A stretch of DNA of 64,000 bases from Culex pipiens pallens. Its lineage: Eukaryota; Arthropoda; Insecta; Diptera; Culicidae. Shown piece after piece: positions 1 to 11,800 of the stretch. Made by a program: the position numbers and the translations under genes. The DNA is taken from contig NC_068939.1 of NCBI RefSeq assembly GCF_016801865.2, positions 86,491,381 to 86,555,380 of the forward strand, in the 5' to 3' direction. The notes below the pieces were generated by a model. It was not told the DNA's origin. It searched no databases and saw only the letters and a program-made list of their open reading frames with translations. Within the stretch, counting starts at the first letter, position 1; each line of letters opens with the position of its first letter.

Positions 1-104
1 TGAAAAGTGCTGCTATTCGATTCTGTTATTTTTGGTACAGAAAAGTAGGCTATTTCGTCGTTCAAGAATGACAGGAAAAGTAAGTAGTTTCACTACAGAA
101 TTGC

Positions 105-1168
105 AAAAAAGTAACTTTTTCAAAAAAAAAAAATTCGAAAAATCGCGATAACTCGTAATGATTACAAGCAAACCCCATATGTATATACATCAAACTTTTG
201 TAATTGTCTGCACTACAACTTTATAGAACATGGTTACTAGGGTGGGTACGGATTTTGAAAAGTTCTCAGATCAAGTTCTGGTATGGTTCCCCTTGTAGGG
301 CATACCCATAGGGACTCTCACACCAAATTTCAGCTCATTTGGTTGAAAACTGGCTTGTCTCAAGCGGGTTCAAGTTTAAATGGAAATTACTATGGGAAAT
401 TTTGAATTTTCGTCCATTCGCTCCTACAGGCCTGGGAAAAACATGTAGAAACTTCTAGAATGGCCAGAAATGAGCGAAATTGTCTGGAGAACAACTTTCC
501 CTAAGACACCAGGTCGATTCGTTCATTCCCCATCGAGCTCAACGGCAATACATCCGGGGTTTTCGGAACCAATGGTTTTCCCCAGAAAAGCATCAAATTT
601 TCCTGAGCATGCTATGAATGCTTGATGAACACCGCGACGCCACATGTCAAACAGCTACCACGTGGACTAGCATCGCCCATAAAAAATACTTTTTATTACT
701 TTTTGAACAATACAATTATCATGTATGGTGATCCTGATACTATTTAGTTGCATTCTAAACCTCCAAATAAGAAAAAAAAACTGTTATGGTGCGAATTTTA
801 CAATCACGTGGTAGCTGTTTGACAAACCATACCAGAACTTGATCTGAGAACTTTTCAAAATCCGTTCCCACCCTAATGGTTACACTCTAAAAAATAACCC
901 TGTAAAGTTAGAAAAACACGAAATATTCAAATGAAAAAAAATGTCCTAAATGAAAAAATGACCCTTCTCGGCCAATGAATATTCGAAAAGTACAATAAAT
1001 TTCCCATAAAATGACATGTTCAAATTTTTTTACATTTGAGTAACGGAAAATGGCAGTATTTAAAACTTTTTTTAGTTTTTTTTTTGATGAAAAATACGTT
1101 TTTTTCGGATTTTTGAGTACGTCATCAAATCGGATGTCGAATTTTACATAAAAGTCCCTTTGACTTTT
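105..1168. repeat. Single arm of a foldback family, interrupted by a hAT-like element
   Basis: This stretch matches, with divergence, one arm of the long palindrome at 44898-46248. Shared phrases include the 'atcgcgataact' region, the 'ctctaaaaaataaccctg' region and the 'gagtacgtcatcaaatcgg' region. The second arm is not seen nearby, so this is a partial copy. It is split at 238-875 by a terminal-inverted-repeat element. No coding potential is seen. Confidence 0.7.
238..875. mobile_element. Non-autonomous hAT-like element, 638 bp, 8-bp TSD
   Basis: About 49 bp of near-perfect terminal inverted repeats start TAGGGTGGGTACGG on the left and end CCGTTCCCACCCTA on the right. The flanks are the 8-bp direct repeat ATGGTTAC at 230-237 and 876-883. 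The related uninterrupted sequence near 45720 lacks the insert, which confirms the boundaries. An 8-bp TSD with a TAG-type TIR is characteristic of hAT transposons. It has no ORF, so it would depend on a transposase made elsewhere. Confidence 0.8.
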
Positions 1169-2261
1169 TTTTGCCTACTAGAAAGTTGTTGGGCTTGCCA
1201 TTCCAAGTAACTTTGTCGATGACACCAAAATTTTATCTCGCAATCTATGCTTTCTACGACCAAATTTAGAGAAAACATCTCGATGCTTGTGTGCTCTCTT
1301 ATACTAACTGACATTTTGGTGGTTACGAGAAAATCGATTTTTTAACTTTGAATAACTGTTTCTGGGAAACTATTCGACAAACAATTGTCCTAATAATTTT
1401 AAAGTATGCTCCTGACATAACTTAAAGACATGGTAAAATATGAAAACTTTTGAAATGCAAAAAAAATTGGCAGAGAAATTACGAAAAAAAATCATGCTTG
1501 CAATTAGCACAAGTGTGTCTTGAACAGTGATTTGTATGAGTTAGTACAAACGTGCACAGGGCGAATTTGGCAGTTGAGCTAAAATGCTTCTTCGATGGCA
1601 GAGTCGTGTATACTTCCAACGTGGCACTTGGTACAAAAGTGCGCAGAGTCATTTTATTGTAAAAATAGTAGTTTTTTGTTGTTTCAATGTTTTTTTGCGT
1701 AGTAACTTTGAATTGTTGCTAGTTAAAGAACATTTTTCTCAACAATACTTTTTTAATAGACTTGTTTATCGTTAAATTTATTGTGAAAATTGCAGTTTTT
1801 GAGAGCAACTACCGTTAAAACTTGAATTTTATGAAGAAAAACTTAGTGATGTGTGAAGTTTCATAAATATAAGTATGATAATCCATGAAATAGCTTCAAT
1901 AAGACCAACTATGACGAAAACCGAATAGTTCTACGCTTACAAACAGAAGAAAATGATTTTGTAAAAACTTTGAGCTAGTTTATTTTATTTCCATCATGTC
2001 ATACGACCTTTTTAGAAATGCAAGATATCCAGGTCACAAACCATAAAACTGTTATGGTAGATTGCAGTTAGAACAAGTGTGTTTCTTGCAATGGATTCTT
2101 AGTTTGTATCGAATAGAACAAAAGTGCTCAAAAAAAATCAATGCTTAGTCTTTGAACATGGACGACCCTTACAGTTGTGCTAAGTGTGTACAACTACGTG
2201 AATGATGTTGTTACGTTTTTTTTGGTTTGGACGACCCCTGCAGTTGTGCTTAATGTGCACA

Positions 2262-2480
2262 ATTTCGTTACACCGTAACATACGTTACACCGTGACATTC
2301 GTTACACCGTGACATTCGTTACACCGTAACATTCATTACACCGTAACATTAGTTACACCGTGACATTCGTTACACCGTAACATTCGTTACACCGTAGTAT
2401 GGTTACACCGTAAAATTCGTTACACCGTAGTATGGTTACACCGTAACATTCGTTACACCGTAGTATGGTTACACCGTAAC
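2262..2480 (+). repeat. 17-bp minisatellite, left block
   Basis: Tandem copies of a 17-bp unit, consensus GTTACACCGTAACATTC, with some 16-bp variants carrying 'gtagtatg'. Each unit contains the dyad GTTAC-ACC-GTAAC. The block continues at 3617 after an inserted hAT-like element. Confidence 0.9.
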
Positions 2481-3616
2481 TAGAGGGTGACGATTCTCGA
2501 GATTTTCAATTTCCCGGGAAACGAAAGTTGAATTTAGCAATTTCCCGGGAATTCCTGGGACCCGGGAGTTTTTTTACTATGCCAGTAGTGCCAATAATTT
2601 ATAAAAAAAAGGTGATAAATGTGTTTCTTTTCACTGAATTCAGTTGCAATTAATTCAAACTTATTCAAATAAACCTTAATTAGTAGCCTGATTATTTTCG
2701 GGATATATGTCTACTTTTTAATTTTTGAATCTGCAAAAAAAAAAGAAATCTTTTTGAATCTGCAAATAAAAGATCGTTTCTTGAGTATTTTAGGACTCAA
2801 AATTGTAGGTTAAAATGTTAACGATAATTTGCATTTAATTTGCACTGAGTGATTTTTTAAAAGAATCACAAACTTGTTGCATGAACTTGTTATTAGATTT
2901 TTGTGAAGTGAAAAAGATGGCTTAAATATAAAATCTCAGTATATATATCCAGTATGCAATATGATAAAAAACGACTGAAAACAACAATTTAAAGTTGTTT
3001 TGTTTTTCCTTTTTAAAGTCAACTGTAAATATTAATTGAAGAAATAGTTATCAGGAAAACTCGAATGTTAACATTTGGCAGAATTTAACTTCACTAAGTT
3101 TTTTTTTCTAAAATATAATTTAATAATGAGGTTGTTGCGAAACACAAAATGACTTATTGACATAACAAATTCCTTGATACAGCGTAATTAACTTAATTAG
3201 AATAAAAAAAACTAGATTATCTTGACTTCTATGCTCGAGAGAGGATATGGAAATTATACTTATCTTGAAAAGGCTTTTTCCTCTTAGAAATAATGAATAA
3301 AAATAATATTTTAAAAACATAAGACTTCATTTCTGGGGTATAACTGCTTTAAAGTAATTTTTCACTTTCTCTATAAGAATATTAGAGAAGCAATGGTTTA
3401 TTAGAACTTGAACATCGATCATTGAACATCCAATGTTATAAACAATTTAGATTTTTTTTAAATGTTTTGTCTGATTAGTTTATATAATTTTGCTTCGATA
3501 TTTATAAGTTTAAAATTTCCCGGGAGTATCGACCAAATTTCCCGGGAATCGAGAGGTCCAAAAATGGTCGATTTCCCGGGAAATTTTTCCCGGGAATTCC
3601 CGCTCGTCACCCTCTA
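2481..3616. mobile_element. Non-autonomous hAT-like element with CCCGGG subterminal repeats, 1136 bp
   Basis: Perfect 13-bp terminal inverted repeats (TAGAGGGTGACGA left, TCGTCACCCTCTA right) are flanked by the 8-bp direct repeat ACCGTAAC at 2473-2480 and 3617-3624. Both ends carry several TTTCCCGGGAA-type subterminal motifs in direct and inverted orientation, as expected for transposase-binding sites. The interior is AT-rich with no substantial ORF. A second copy lies at 62077-63511 in the opposite orientation. Confidence 0.85.
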
Positions 3617-4080
3617 ACCGTAACATTCGTTACACCGTAAAATTCGTTACACCGTAACATTCGTTACACCGTAGTATGGTTACACCGTAACATTCGTTAC
3701 ACCGTAGTAAGGTTACACCGTAACATTCGTTACACCGTAACATTCATAACACCGTAACATTCGTTACACCGTATCATTCGTTACACCGCAACATTCGTTA
3801 AACCGTAACAATCGTTACACCGTAACATTCGTTACACCGTAACATACGTTACACCGTGACGTTCGTTACACCGTAACATTCGTTACACCGTAACATACGT
3901 TACACCGTGACATTCGTTACACCGTGACATTCGTTACACCGTGACATTCGTTACACCGTAACATTCGTTACACCGCAGTATGGTTACACCGTAACATTGT
4001 TATACCGCAACATTCGTTGCATCGTAGCATTCTTTACACCGTGACATTCGTTACACCGTGACATTCGTTACACCGTAATA
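3617..4080 (+). repeat. 17-bp minisatellite, right block
   Basis: Continuation of the same 17-bp array (GTTACACCGTAACATTC), including the TSD copy that starts the block. Units are more variable toward 3980-4080, with changes such as 'accgcag' and 'atcgtagc'. Confidence 0.9.
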
Positions 4081-4110
4081 CACCACAATTAAAACATTTT
4101 TTAAGTCGTT

Positions 4111-4480
4111 GTGCACACTTGGCACAACTGCAGGGGTCGTCCAATAAAAAAAAACTACGTAACAACATCATCCATTCACCAATATCACACTTAGCCTAAC
4201 TCAAATATCCAATTCAAAAACCCCCCAAGTAGTTGTGCACACTTAGCACAACTGCAGGGGTCATCCATAAAAAAAAACTACGTAACAATAACATCCACTA
4301 ATTAATCTCACACTTAGCCTAACCCAAATATCCAATTTAAAACATTTTTAAGTCGTTGTGCACACTTAGAACAACTGCAGGGGTCGTCCAATCCAAAAAC
4401 TACGTAACAATAACATCCACCTACCAATGTCACACTAAGCTCAACTCAGGGGTCATCCAATTAAAAAAAACTCTGCCACT
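4111..4480 (+). repeat. About 124-bp tandem repeat, three units
   Basis: The phrase 'gtgcacactt..acaactgcagggg' recurs at 4111, 4234 and 4358, a spacing of 123-124 bp. Each unit also contains 'actacgtaaca' and 'cacacttagcctaac' phrases. The inverted counterpart occurs at about 2150-2260, so the array belongs to an arm of the foldback-like structure. Confidence 0.75.
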
Positions 4481-4799
4481 AAAAAATTATTTGACACACT
4501 TCGTCTAACTTACAACTTCTTCACGTATCCAAATGTGCACACTTGTGCTAATTGCCTTCCAAAATAGTGCTCCATAATATTGCTCAAACTAGTAAGGACA
4601 CCTGGCAATTTACCATAATATTATAGTGTAATCGTATTTTTATGGATTTGCGTGTTTTCAAAAGGTCAAGCCATGATGAAAAATAAGAGAGCACATCCAT
4701 GATGCGTTCGAAAACGTCAGTTAGTACAAATGGTTGCAAGGCGATATCTTCGCGTAGGAAACGAATTTTTCAGATCTGTTAGAAGCGTTTTGTAGGGAA

Positions 4800-6440
4800 T
4801 TTAATTAGCTAAAAGATGTCATCATTAACTCATTTTGGCCAAAAAGTCAGTTAGTACATCAGAGCACAGAGGCATCTGTGGAGGATTCTGAGCAAACCTT
4901 TAAAAATCAGTTTTTGAACATAGCAATTCAGGGTTAAGTTTTAGAGAAAAGTGATGTTTGAGGCACTTTCAGAGCTCTAAAAAAAACAAACATTTTTATT
5001 TTTGGACAAGTCAATTTGGACTAAAGGGTTAAAAGTTACAGCAATTTTAATGTGAGAAAGATGCAAATTTAAAACTAAAATATCTCAAAAGCGCAGGCCA
5101 AATTTTATGCGCCAGGTTGCATTCTAAAGAGAAGATCTAGCACTAAAAACGCTGTAAAAATCTCAGGGGTATTTTTCTTTAAACTCAAGATATCTTCATT
5201 TGAAAGTGCCTAGTTTTTTGGTGATCCACTCTGATTTTAAACCAAACCATAAGTTGCCCCTTACCATTTGCAACAATTCGTCACAAGACATCAAAAATCA
5301 TTTTGGAAAATTAATTTTCCACTTTATTTTGTGATCTGGACTACTGGGCAATGGGATGAACATAATTCTTTGTCCGTAAGCGTGTAGTGGTTAGTTCAAA
5401 ACCAATGCTTAGTTTTCTCTCGTTTCAATTTGATAATCAGCTCACTTATAGATAAGTTTATTTAGATAATAACAATACTCGACATTTTTCTAAAGTTGAT
5501 GGCAGCAAACACTTCAGTTTTATCATGGTTTAATAGTATTGGCTTCCTTGAACACGCAGAATTCGAGTATGAATGCTATGAAATCATACTAAGAAACCAA
5601 GCGCCTCCATTGAAATTCTCTTGCTCATAATTAAACTATGGAGACGCCTGGGTTCTTAGCACGGAATCATATCATCTGTACCAGAAATTTACTACTTTAT
5701 CTTTAGCAGGAAATTCACTACAATTAAAGTCTGTCGATTAAAGTGTCTTCAAATTTTATCATCATTATCATTGTTTGAGCAGGCAGTATTCACACCATAA
5801 AAAAATCAAAAATGTTAGGGAAATTTTGCTTTAATATTTTTTTTAAATAAGGAACATCCCTGCTTATGTAAAACCATAACTGATACTTTTTTTCGTTCGA
5901 CAAAGATTAATTTGAAAATGTTTTAAATTATAAATTGTGACCGTAGATTGGATAAAACAGGGTTAACAAATTTCAAACTATCAGCTCTCAGCGACTACAA
6001 CTATCATGCCCGAAATTTCATCTCCCAACTGCTGTTTTTCCGTCACGACTTTCTGAGCAAAAATAATTGCCGGCCTATATCGCGTGTTTACAATATCCCC
6101 AGTGACATTTTATTTTCCTCAGTAATGGAAAAATCTCCATCAAAAGAAAATCCTTTCACGCTTCTCTCTCGCGCACGAAAGATCGGTAGAATTAAGCTCA
6201 AAAAATCATGATCTGGATTATTCAGTGGAATACCGATTTCACTACGACATTACGAAAAATTACCTGTCAGTTTTTAAATGAAGAATGTATGTAAACAAAG
6301 TGAAATCAATTAACTTACGTGATGATCACAAAAAAAATCTTCAACTGATTTATTTTCTCCAAAAAGTTCGGGAGTGACTTTATTTTGCGTGTTTCGCCCC
6401 CTCTCTCTTTCACGGATGAAGAAAGTTTGCAAGCGAAAAA
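4800..6440. other. Non-coding AT-rich tract
   Basis: No supportable gene. The open frame at 5948-6211 begins at TTG, has no recognisable domain and no detectable splice context. Phrases around 4900-5340 resemble diverged interspersed repeats also seen near 20220-20460 and 51770-52080. Confidence 0.5.
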
Positions 6441-7887
6441 GATTTTTATGCGATTAAAAAAAATCTTTGACCAAGTTATGATTTTTTGAATCAATACAGA
6501 TTTTTAAAAAAAAATCGAAATATTGGTCGCAAAAATTTTTTAACTTCATTTTTTGATGTAAAATCGAATTTGCAATCAAAAAGTACTTTAGTGAATTTTT
6601 GATAAAGTGCACCGTTTTCAAGTTATAACCATTTTTAATTAACTTTTTTGAAAATAGTCGCAGTTTTTCATTTTTTAAAATTAGTGCCCGTGTTTGCACA
6701 CCTTTGAAAAAAATATTTTTGTAAAGCTGAGAAAATTCTCTATATTTTGCTCTATTGAATTTTGTTGATACGACCCTTAGTTGCTGAGGTATTACCATGC
6801 AAAGGTTTAAAAACATGAAAATTGATGTTTTCTAAGTCTCACCCAAACAACCCACCATTTTCTAATGTCGATATCTCAGCAACTAATGGTCGATTTACAA
6901 TGTAAAACTATGAAACATTCGTGAAATTTTCCGATCTTTTCGAAAAAAATATTTTCAAAAATTTGAAATCAAGACTAACATTTCAAACGAGCCAAACATA
7001 AAATATTATGCCCTTTTAAAAAGTAAGTTTTGATTTTAAATTTTTGAAAATATTTTTTTCGAAAAGATCGGAAAATTTCACGAATGTTTTTTAGTTTTAC
7101 ATTGTAAATCGGACCATTAGTTGCTGAGATATCGACATTAGAAAATGGTGGGTTGTTTGGGTGAGACTTAGAAAACATCAATTTTCTTGTTTTTTAACCT
7201 TTGCATGGTAATATCTCAGCAACTAAGAGTCGTATCAACAAAGTTCAATAAAGCAAAATATAGAGAATTTTCTCAGCTTTTCAAAAATATTTTTTTCAGA
7301 GGTGGGCAAACATGGGCACTAATTTAAAAAAATGAAAAACTGCGACTATTTTCAAAAAAGTTAACTAAAAATAGCTATAACTTGAAAACGGTGCACTTTA
7401 TCAAAAATTCACTAAAGTACTTTTTGATTGCAAATTAGATTTTACATCGAAAAATTAAGTTGAAAAATTTTTGCGACCAACATTTCGATTTTTTGAAAAA
7501 ATCTGTATTGATTCAAAAAATCATAACTTGGTCAAAGATTTTTTGCCCATTCTGGAAATTTCTGAAAAGTTGGCATTTGATGTCCTCTAAAACATATCAA
7601 AAAATAAAAAAAATAAAAATAGTGTTTTTTTGCAAATTAAGTTTTAGTGACAAAAAGTGAAATTAAAGATCATCAAAAAAAAATTTTACCGTGTATCATT
7701 TTTTTTTCAGTGTAGTCCATATCCAGTCCTACAACTTTGCCGAAGACACCAAATCGATCAAAAAATTCCTTCAAAAGATACAGATTTTTGAATTTTCACA
7801 TATCATTTTTGTATGGACATCTGCCAAATTTGTATGGAAAATTATATGGACAAACTAATGATGCAAAATGGCTTCTTTGAGCATACC

Positions 7888-7901
7888 GAAGGCACCAAAA
7901 A
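7888..7901. repeat. 5' target-site duplication of the RTE LINE
   Basis: GAAGGCACCAAAAA, identical to 11966-11979. The uninterrupted target is visible in the related foldback copy near 27388-27402. Confidence 0.9.
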
Positions 7902-8466
7902 TTGTGTGCGTGAGTTGAAGCACGGGTGCGTTTTTCTGACCGGTCCGTCGATTTTTCTCGAAAACCCGCGGTAATCCGGTTCCAACCCGGCGTGAGTGTC
8001 CGTGTACTGCCGTCGGAACGCATAGTGAACCGTTTGCACCTGAAAGTGAGCCCGGTGATCGCGATTAATCAAGGAATTTCGGCTCCTAATCTGCGATCCG
8101 CGCGGGTCAAAACAAAAAAAAAAAATCGCCGCAGAAGAGTCAGTGCAAGTGCGACGCGGTCATCGTCATCGTCGTCGTCGTGTACTGTGCTTTGTGTGTT
8201 GTGAAAAAGAAGCCGCGTGAAGTATTTTTGTGTTGTGTGTCGTCGCCTTTGCTGGACAAGCCGAGGCAGATAGTATAGCAGCGAAAAGTACAAGGAAGGG
8301 AATACGCAGAAGACACCCAGAACAGGGTTGTATCCTGAGTGCGAAAAAAAAAAGTTGTGAAAGTTTTTTTTTTTTTTGGAAAAATAAATTAAAAAAAATA
8401 AAATAAATAAACAGTACGAGAGGTCCACCGCGCACAAGCAAGTACCCCCCCCCCCCTTCCCCCGTT

Positions 8467-8806
8467 GAGCGTCTGAACCCCAGGTGAGGGGCGGCTCAAA
8501 AAAAGGTGCCTGTTTCTCAATCTTGAAAGCGTCTGTATCCCAGGTGAGGGGCGGCTTTACAGTGGCTATTGGGAACCACACCCCCCCCCCTTTCCCCCGC
8601 TGAGCGTCTGTTCCCTAGGTTAAGGGCGGCTCAAAACCCCGGCGTTCGACCCTTCCGCCGCAGTGAGCGTCTGTTCCCCATGTTAGGGGCGGCTCATTGC
8701 AGGTAGTAGGTGGTTGACACCTCCCCCCCCCCCCTCATCCGAGCGTCTGTTCCCCAGGTTAGGGGCGGCTCGAAACAGCGTCTGTACCCCAGGTTAGGGG
8801 CGGCTG
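8467..8806 (+). repeat. Array of six covarying 31-nt hairpins in the RTE leader
   Basis: Copies lie at 8467-8497, 8527-8557, 8602-8632, 8665-8695, 8741-8771 and 8776-8806. Each reads outer stem (GAGC/GCTC type), GTCTG plus two bases, inner stem (CCCC/GGGG type), a 6-nt loop (AGGTTA type), CG, then the outer stem closes. The outer pair is G-C in four copies, A-T in the second (AAGC/GCTT) and C-G in the sixth (CAGC/GCTG). The inner pair next to the loop changes from C-G to T-A in the third copy (CCCT/AGGG). Length is always 31 nt while spacers vary and include long C runs. Paired changes support a folded, probably RNA, structure just upstream of the ORF. Function is unknown. Confidence 0.8.
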
Positions 8807-8853
8807 AGTAAAAGTCCTTGTGTCGGCGTGGGACTTTAAACAGTACCGGCACG

Positions 8854-11800
8854 ATGGTCCTCCGGCGAGACAGGGGGTTGGTGCAGGCCACACGAACCCG
8901 CCGTAAAACACCAGTGCAGGAAGCACACGATGCGAGCCGGACCAATCGGCACGGAACTGGACTTCTTACGAGGTCCCACGATTGGAAGCTCGGAACGTGG
9001 AATTGCAGGTCTCTCAAATTTGACGGGAGTATCCGCATACTTTCCGACATATTGAGGGTCCGCAAGTTCAGCATCGTAGCGCTGCAAGAGGTTGGCTGGA
9101 TAGGTGCGGAGGAGGTGCAAGAGTACAGAAGGATTGGCTGTACAATCTACCAGAGCCGCGGCGAGAAAAAGAGGCTGGGGACAGCCTTCATAGTGCTGGG
9201 TGAAATGCACGATCGCGTGATTGGGTGGACCCCGCTCACCGACCGAATGTGCGTGTTGAGGGTTAAGGGCCGTTTCTTCAACATCAGCATCATAAACGTG
9301 CACAGCCCGCACTCAGGAAGCGAAGATGACGACAAGGACGCATTTTACGAGCAGCTGAACTGGACGTACAATAGCTGCCCAAAACATGACGTCAAAATCG
9401 TTATTGGAGATTTTAACGCTCAGGTTGGCCAGGAGGAGGAATTCAGACCGGTGATAGGAAAGTTCAGCGCCCACGTACGCACGAACGAAAACGGCCTGCG
9501 ACTGATCGACTTCGCCACCTCCAAAAACATGGCCGTACGAAGCACCTGCTTCCAGCACAACCTCCGAGACAAGTACACCTGGAGATCACCGCAAGGAACG
9601 GAATCACAAATCGACCACGTTGTAATCGACGGTAGACACTTTTCCGACATCATCGACGTCAGGACCTATCGCGGCGCCAACGTCGACTCGGACCACTATC
9701 TGGTGATGGTGAAAATGCGCCAACGACTTTCCCTGGCGAAAAGCGTTCGGTACCGCCGCTCTCCGCGGTTGGATCTGGAGCGGCTTAAGTTACCGGAAGT
9801 CGCATCCCGGTACGCGCATTCGCTGGAGGCTGCGTTGCCAGGGGAGGGTGAGCTGTTGGAAGCTCCCCTCGAGGACTGCTGGAGGAGCGTCAAGGCAGCC
9901 ATCACCAACGCAGCAGAAAGCACCATCGGATTTGTGGAACGAGGACGACGGAACGATTGGTTCGACGAGGAGTGTCGGGCGATTTTGGAGGAGAAGAATG
10001 CAGCACGGAGGGCAATGCTGCAGTACAATCTCCGTGATTACGAGGAGGCGTATGGACAGAAGCGAAGGCAGCAGCACCAGCTCTTCCGGGCAAAAGTGCG
10101 CCACCAGGAAGAGTTGAAGTTTGAGGACATGGAGCAGCTGCATCGCTCGAACGAAACGCGCAAGTTCTACAAGAAGCTCAACGGATCCCGCAACGGCTTC
10201 ACGCCGCGAGTCGAAATGTGCCGGGATAAAAATGGAGCTATCTTGACGAACGAGCGTGAGGTGATCGACAGGTGGAAGCAGCACTTCGATGAACACCTGA
10301 ACGGCGCAGAAGCAGAGGCAGGGGCTCAAGGCGGCAGGAGAGAGGACTTCATCGGTACAGCAGGAGAAGGAGAAGAGCCAGTTCCCACGATGAGGGAAGT
10401 TAAGGATGCCATCAAGAAGCTGAAGAACAACAAAGCAGCGGGTAAGGATGGTATCGGTGCTGAACTCATCAAGATGGGCCCGGAGAAGCTGGCGTCCTGT
10501 TTGCACCGGCTGATAGTCAGGATCTGGGAGTCAGAACAGCTACCGGAGGAGTGGAAAGTGGGAGTAATATGCCCGATCTACAAGAAGGGGGACAAGTTAG
10601 ATTGTGAGAACTACCGTGCCATCACAGTCCTCAACGCGGCCTACAAAGTGTTCTCCCAGATCCTCTTCAGCCGCCTATCGCCAATAGCGGAAGGTTTTGT
10701 TGGAAGTTATCAAGCCGGATTCGTCATGGGGAGATCAACAACCGACCAAATCTTCACTGTGCGACAAATCCTCCAAAAGTGTCGCGAGTACCAAGTTCCC
10801 ACGCACCACCTATTCATCGACTTCAAAGCCGCGTACGACTCAGTCGATCGCGAAGAGCTATGGAAAATTATGGACGAGAACGGCTTTCCCGGGAAGTTGA
10901 TCAGACTGATCAAGATGACGATGGATGGGGCTCGGTGCTGTGTGAAGATATCGGGTGCGGAATCGGACTCGTTCACTTCACTTGGGGGGCTTCGGCAAGG
11001 CGATGGGATCTCTTGCCTCTGTTTCAATGTCGTGCTAGAAGGTGTTATGAGACGAGCGGGCTTCAATATGCGGGGCACGATCTTCAGCAAGTCCAACCAA
11101 TTCATCTGCTTCGCTGACGACATGGACATTGTTGGCAGAACGTTCAAGGCGGTTGCGGATGCGTACACCGGCTTGAAGCGGGAAGCAGAGAAGGTTGGGC
11201 TAAGGGTGAATGTGGCGAAGACAAAGTACCTGCTGGCAGGAGGAACCGAGTCCCTTAGGGCTCGCATTGGACCAAGCGTTACAATCGACGGGGACGAATT
11301 CGAGGTGGTAGAGGAGTTTGTGTACCTCGGATCGTTGGTGACGTCGGACAACAGCTGCAGCAGGGAAATTCGGAGACGCATCATCGCTGGAAGTCGTGCT
11401 TATTTCGGTCTCCACAAGAGCCTAAGGTCCCGGAAATTCTCCCTACATACGAAGTGTTCCATCTACAAGTCGCTGATAAGACCGGTCGTCCTCTACAGGC
11501 ACGAGACGTGGACAATGCTCGAAGAGGACATACGAGCGCTAAGCGTCTTCGAACGTCGAGTGCTAAGGACCATCTTTGGCGGCGTATATGAGAACGACGG
11601 ATGGCGGCGGAGAATGAACCACGAACTTGTACAACTCTACAACGAACCAAGCATCCGGAAGGTCGCGAAGGCTGGATGGTTGCAGTGGGCCGGTCATGTT
11701 GCAAGGATGCCGGAACGTACCGAGCAATTGAGCCAACGGAACCAGAAGATCAATCCTGCGAAGTTGGTGTTTGTGTCGGAGCCGGTAGGAACAAGACGTA

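Larger units (their letters stand above)
1290..4790. repeat. Foldback-like structure with a minisatellite loop
   Basis: Diverged inverted sequences flank a central minisatellite. The left side has 'tagcacaagtgtg' near 1507, 'gtgctctcttata...gtcag' near 1290 and 'gacgacccctgcagttgtgc' near 2229. The right side has their complements near 4548, 4690 and 4111-4140. The arms contain short tandem units, the loop is the 17-bp array, and a hAT-like element sits in the loop. The organisation resembles Drosophila FB-type elements, but no termini or target duplication were identified, so the class is inferred. Confidence 0.55.

Noticed and set aside
2262..4080. CRISPR-like array
   Set aside because: Units are contiguous 17-bp tandem repeats with no unique spacers, in eukaryotic sequence with no cas genes.
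7902..8000. HDV-like self-cleaving ribozyme at the RTE 5' end
   Set aside because: Such ribozymes are known at the 5' ends of some RTE elements, but I could not pair a convincing P1/P1.1 and double pseudoknot by hand.
7926..8204. 92-codon open frame in the RTE leader as a possible ORF1
   Set aside because: It starts at GTG with no ATG near the beginning, ends in a low-complexity Ser run, and shows no ORF1-type domain; it is better read as leader sequence.
9790..11384. Long antisense ORFs within the RTE coding region (for example 9790-10506 and 10710-11384)
   Set aside because: They are shadows of the GC-rich sense frame and show no domains.
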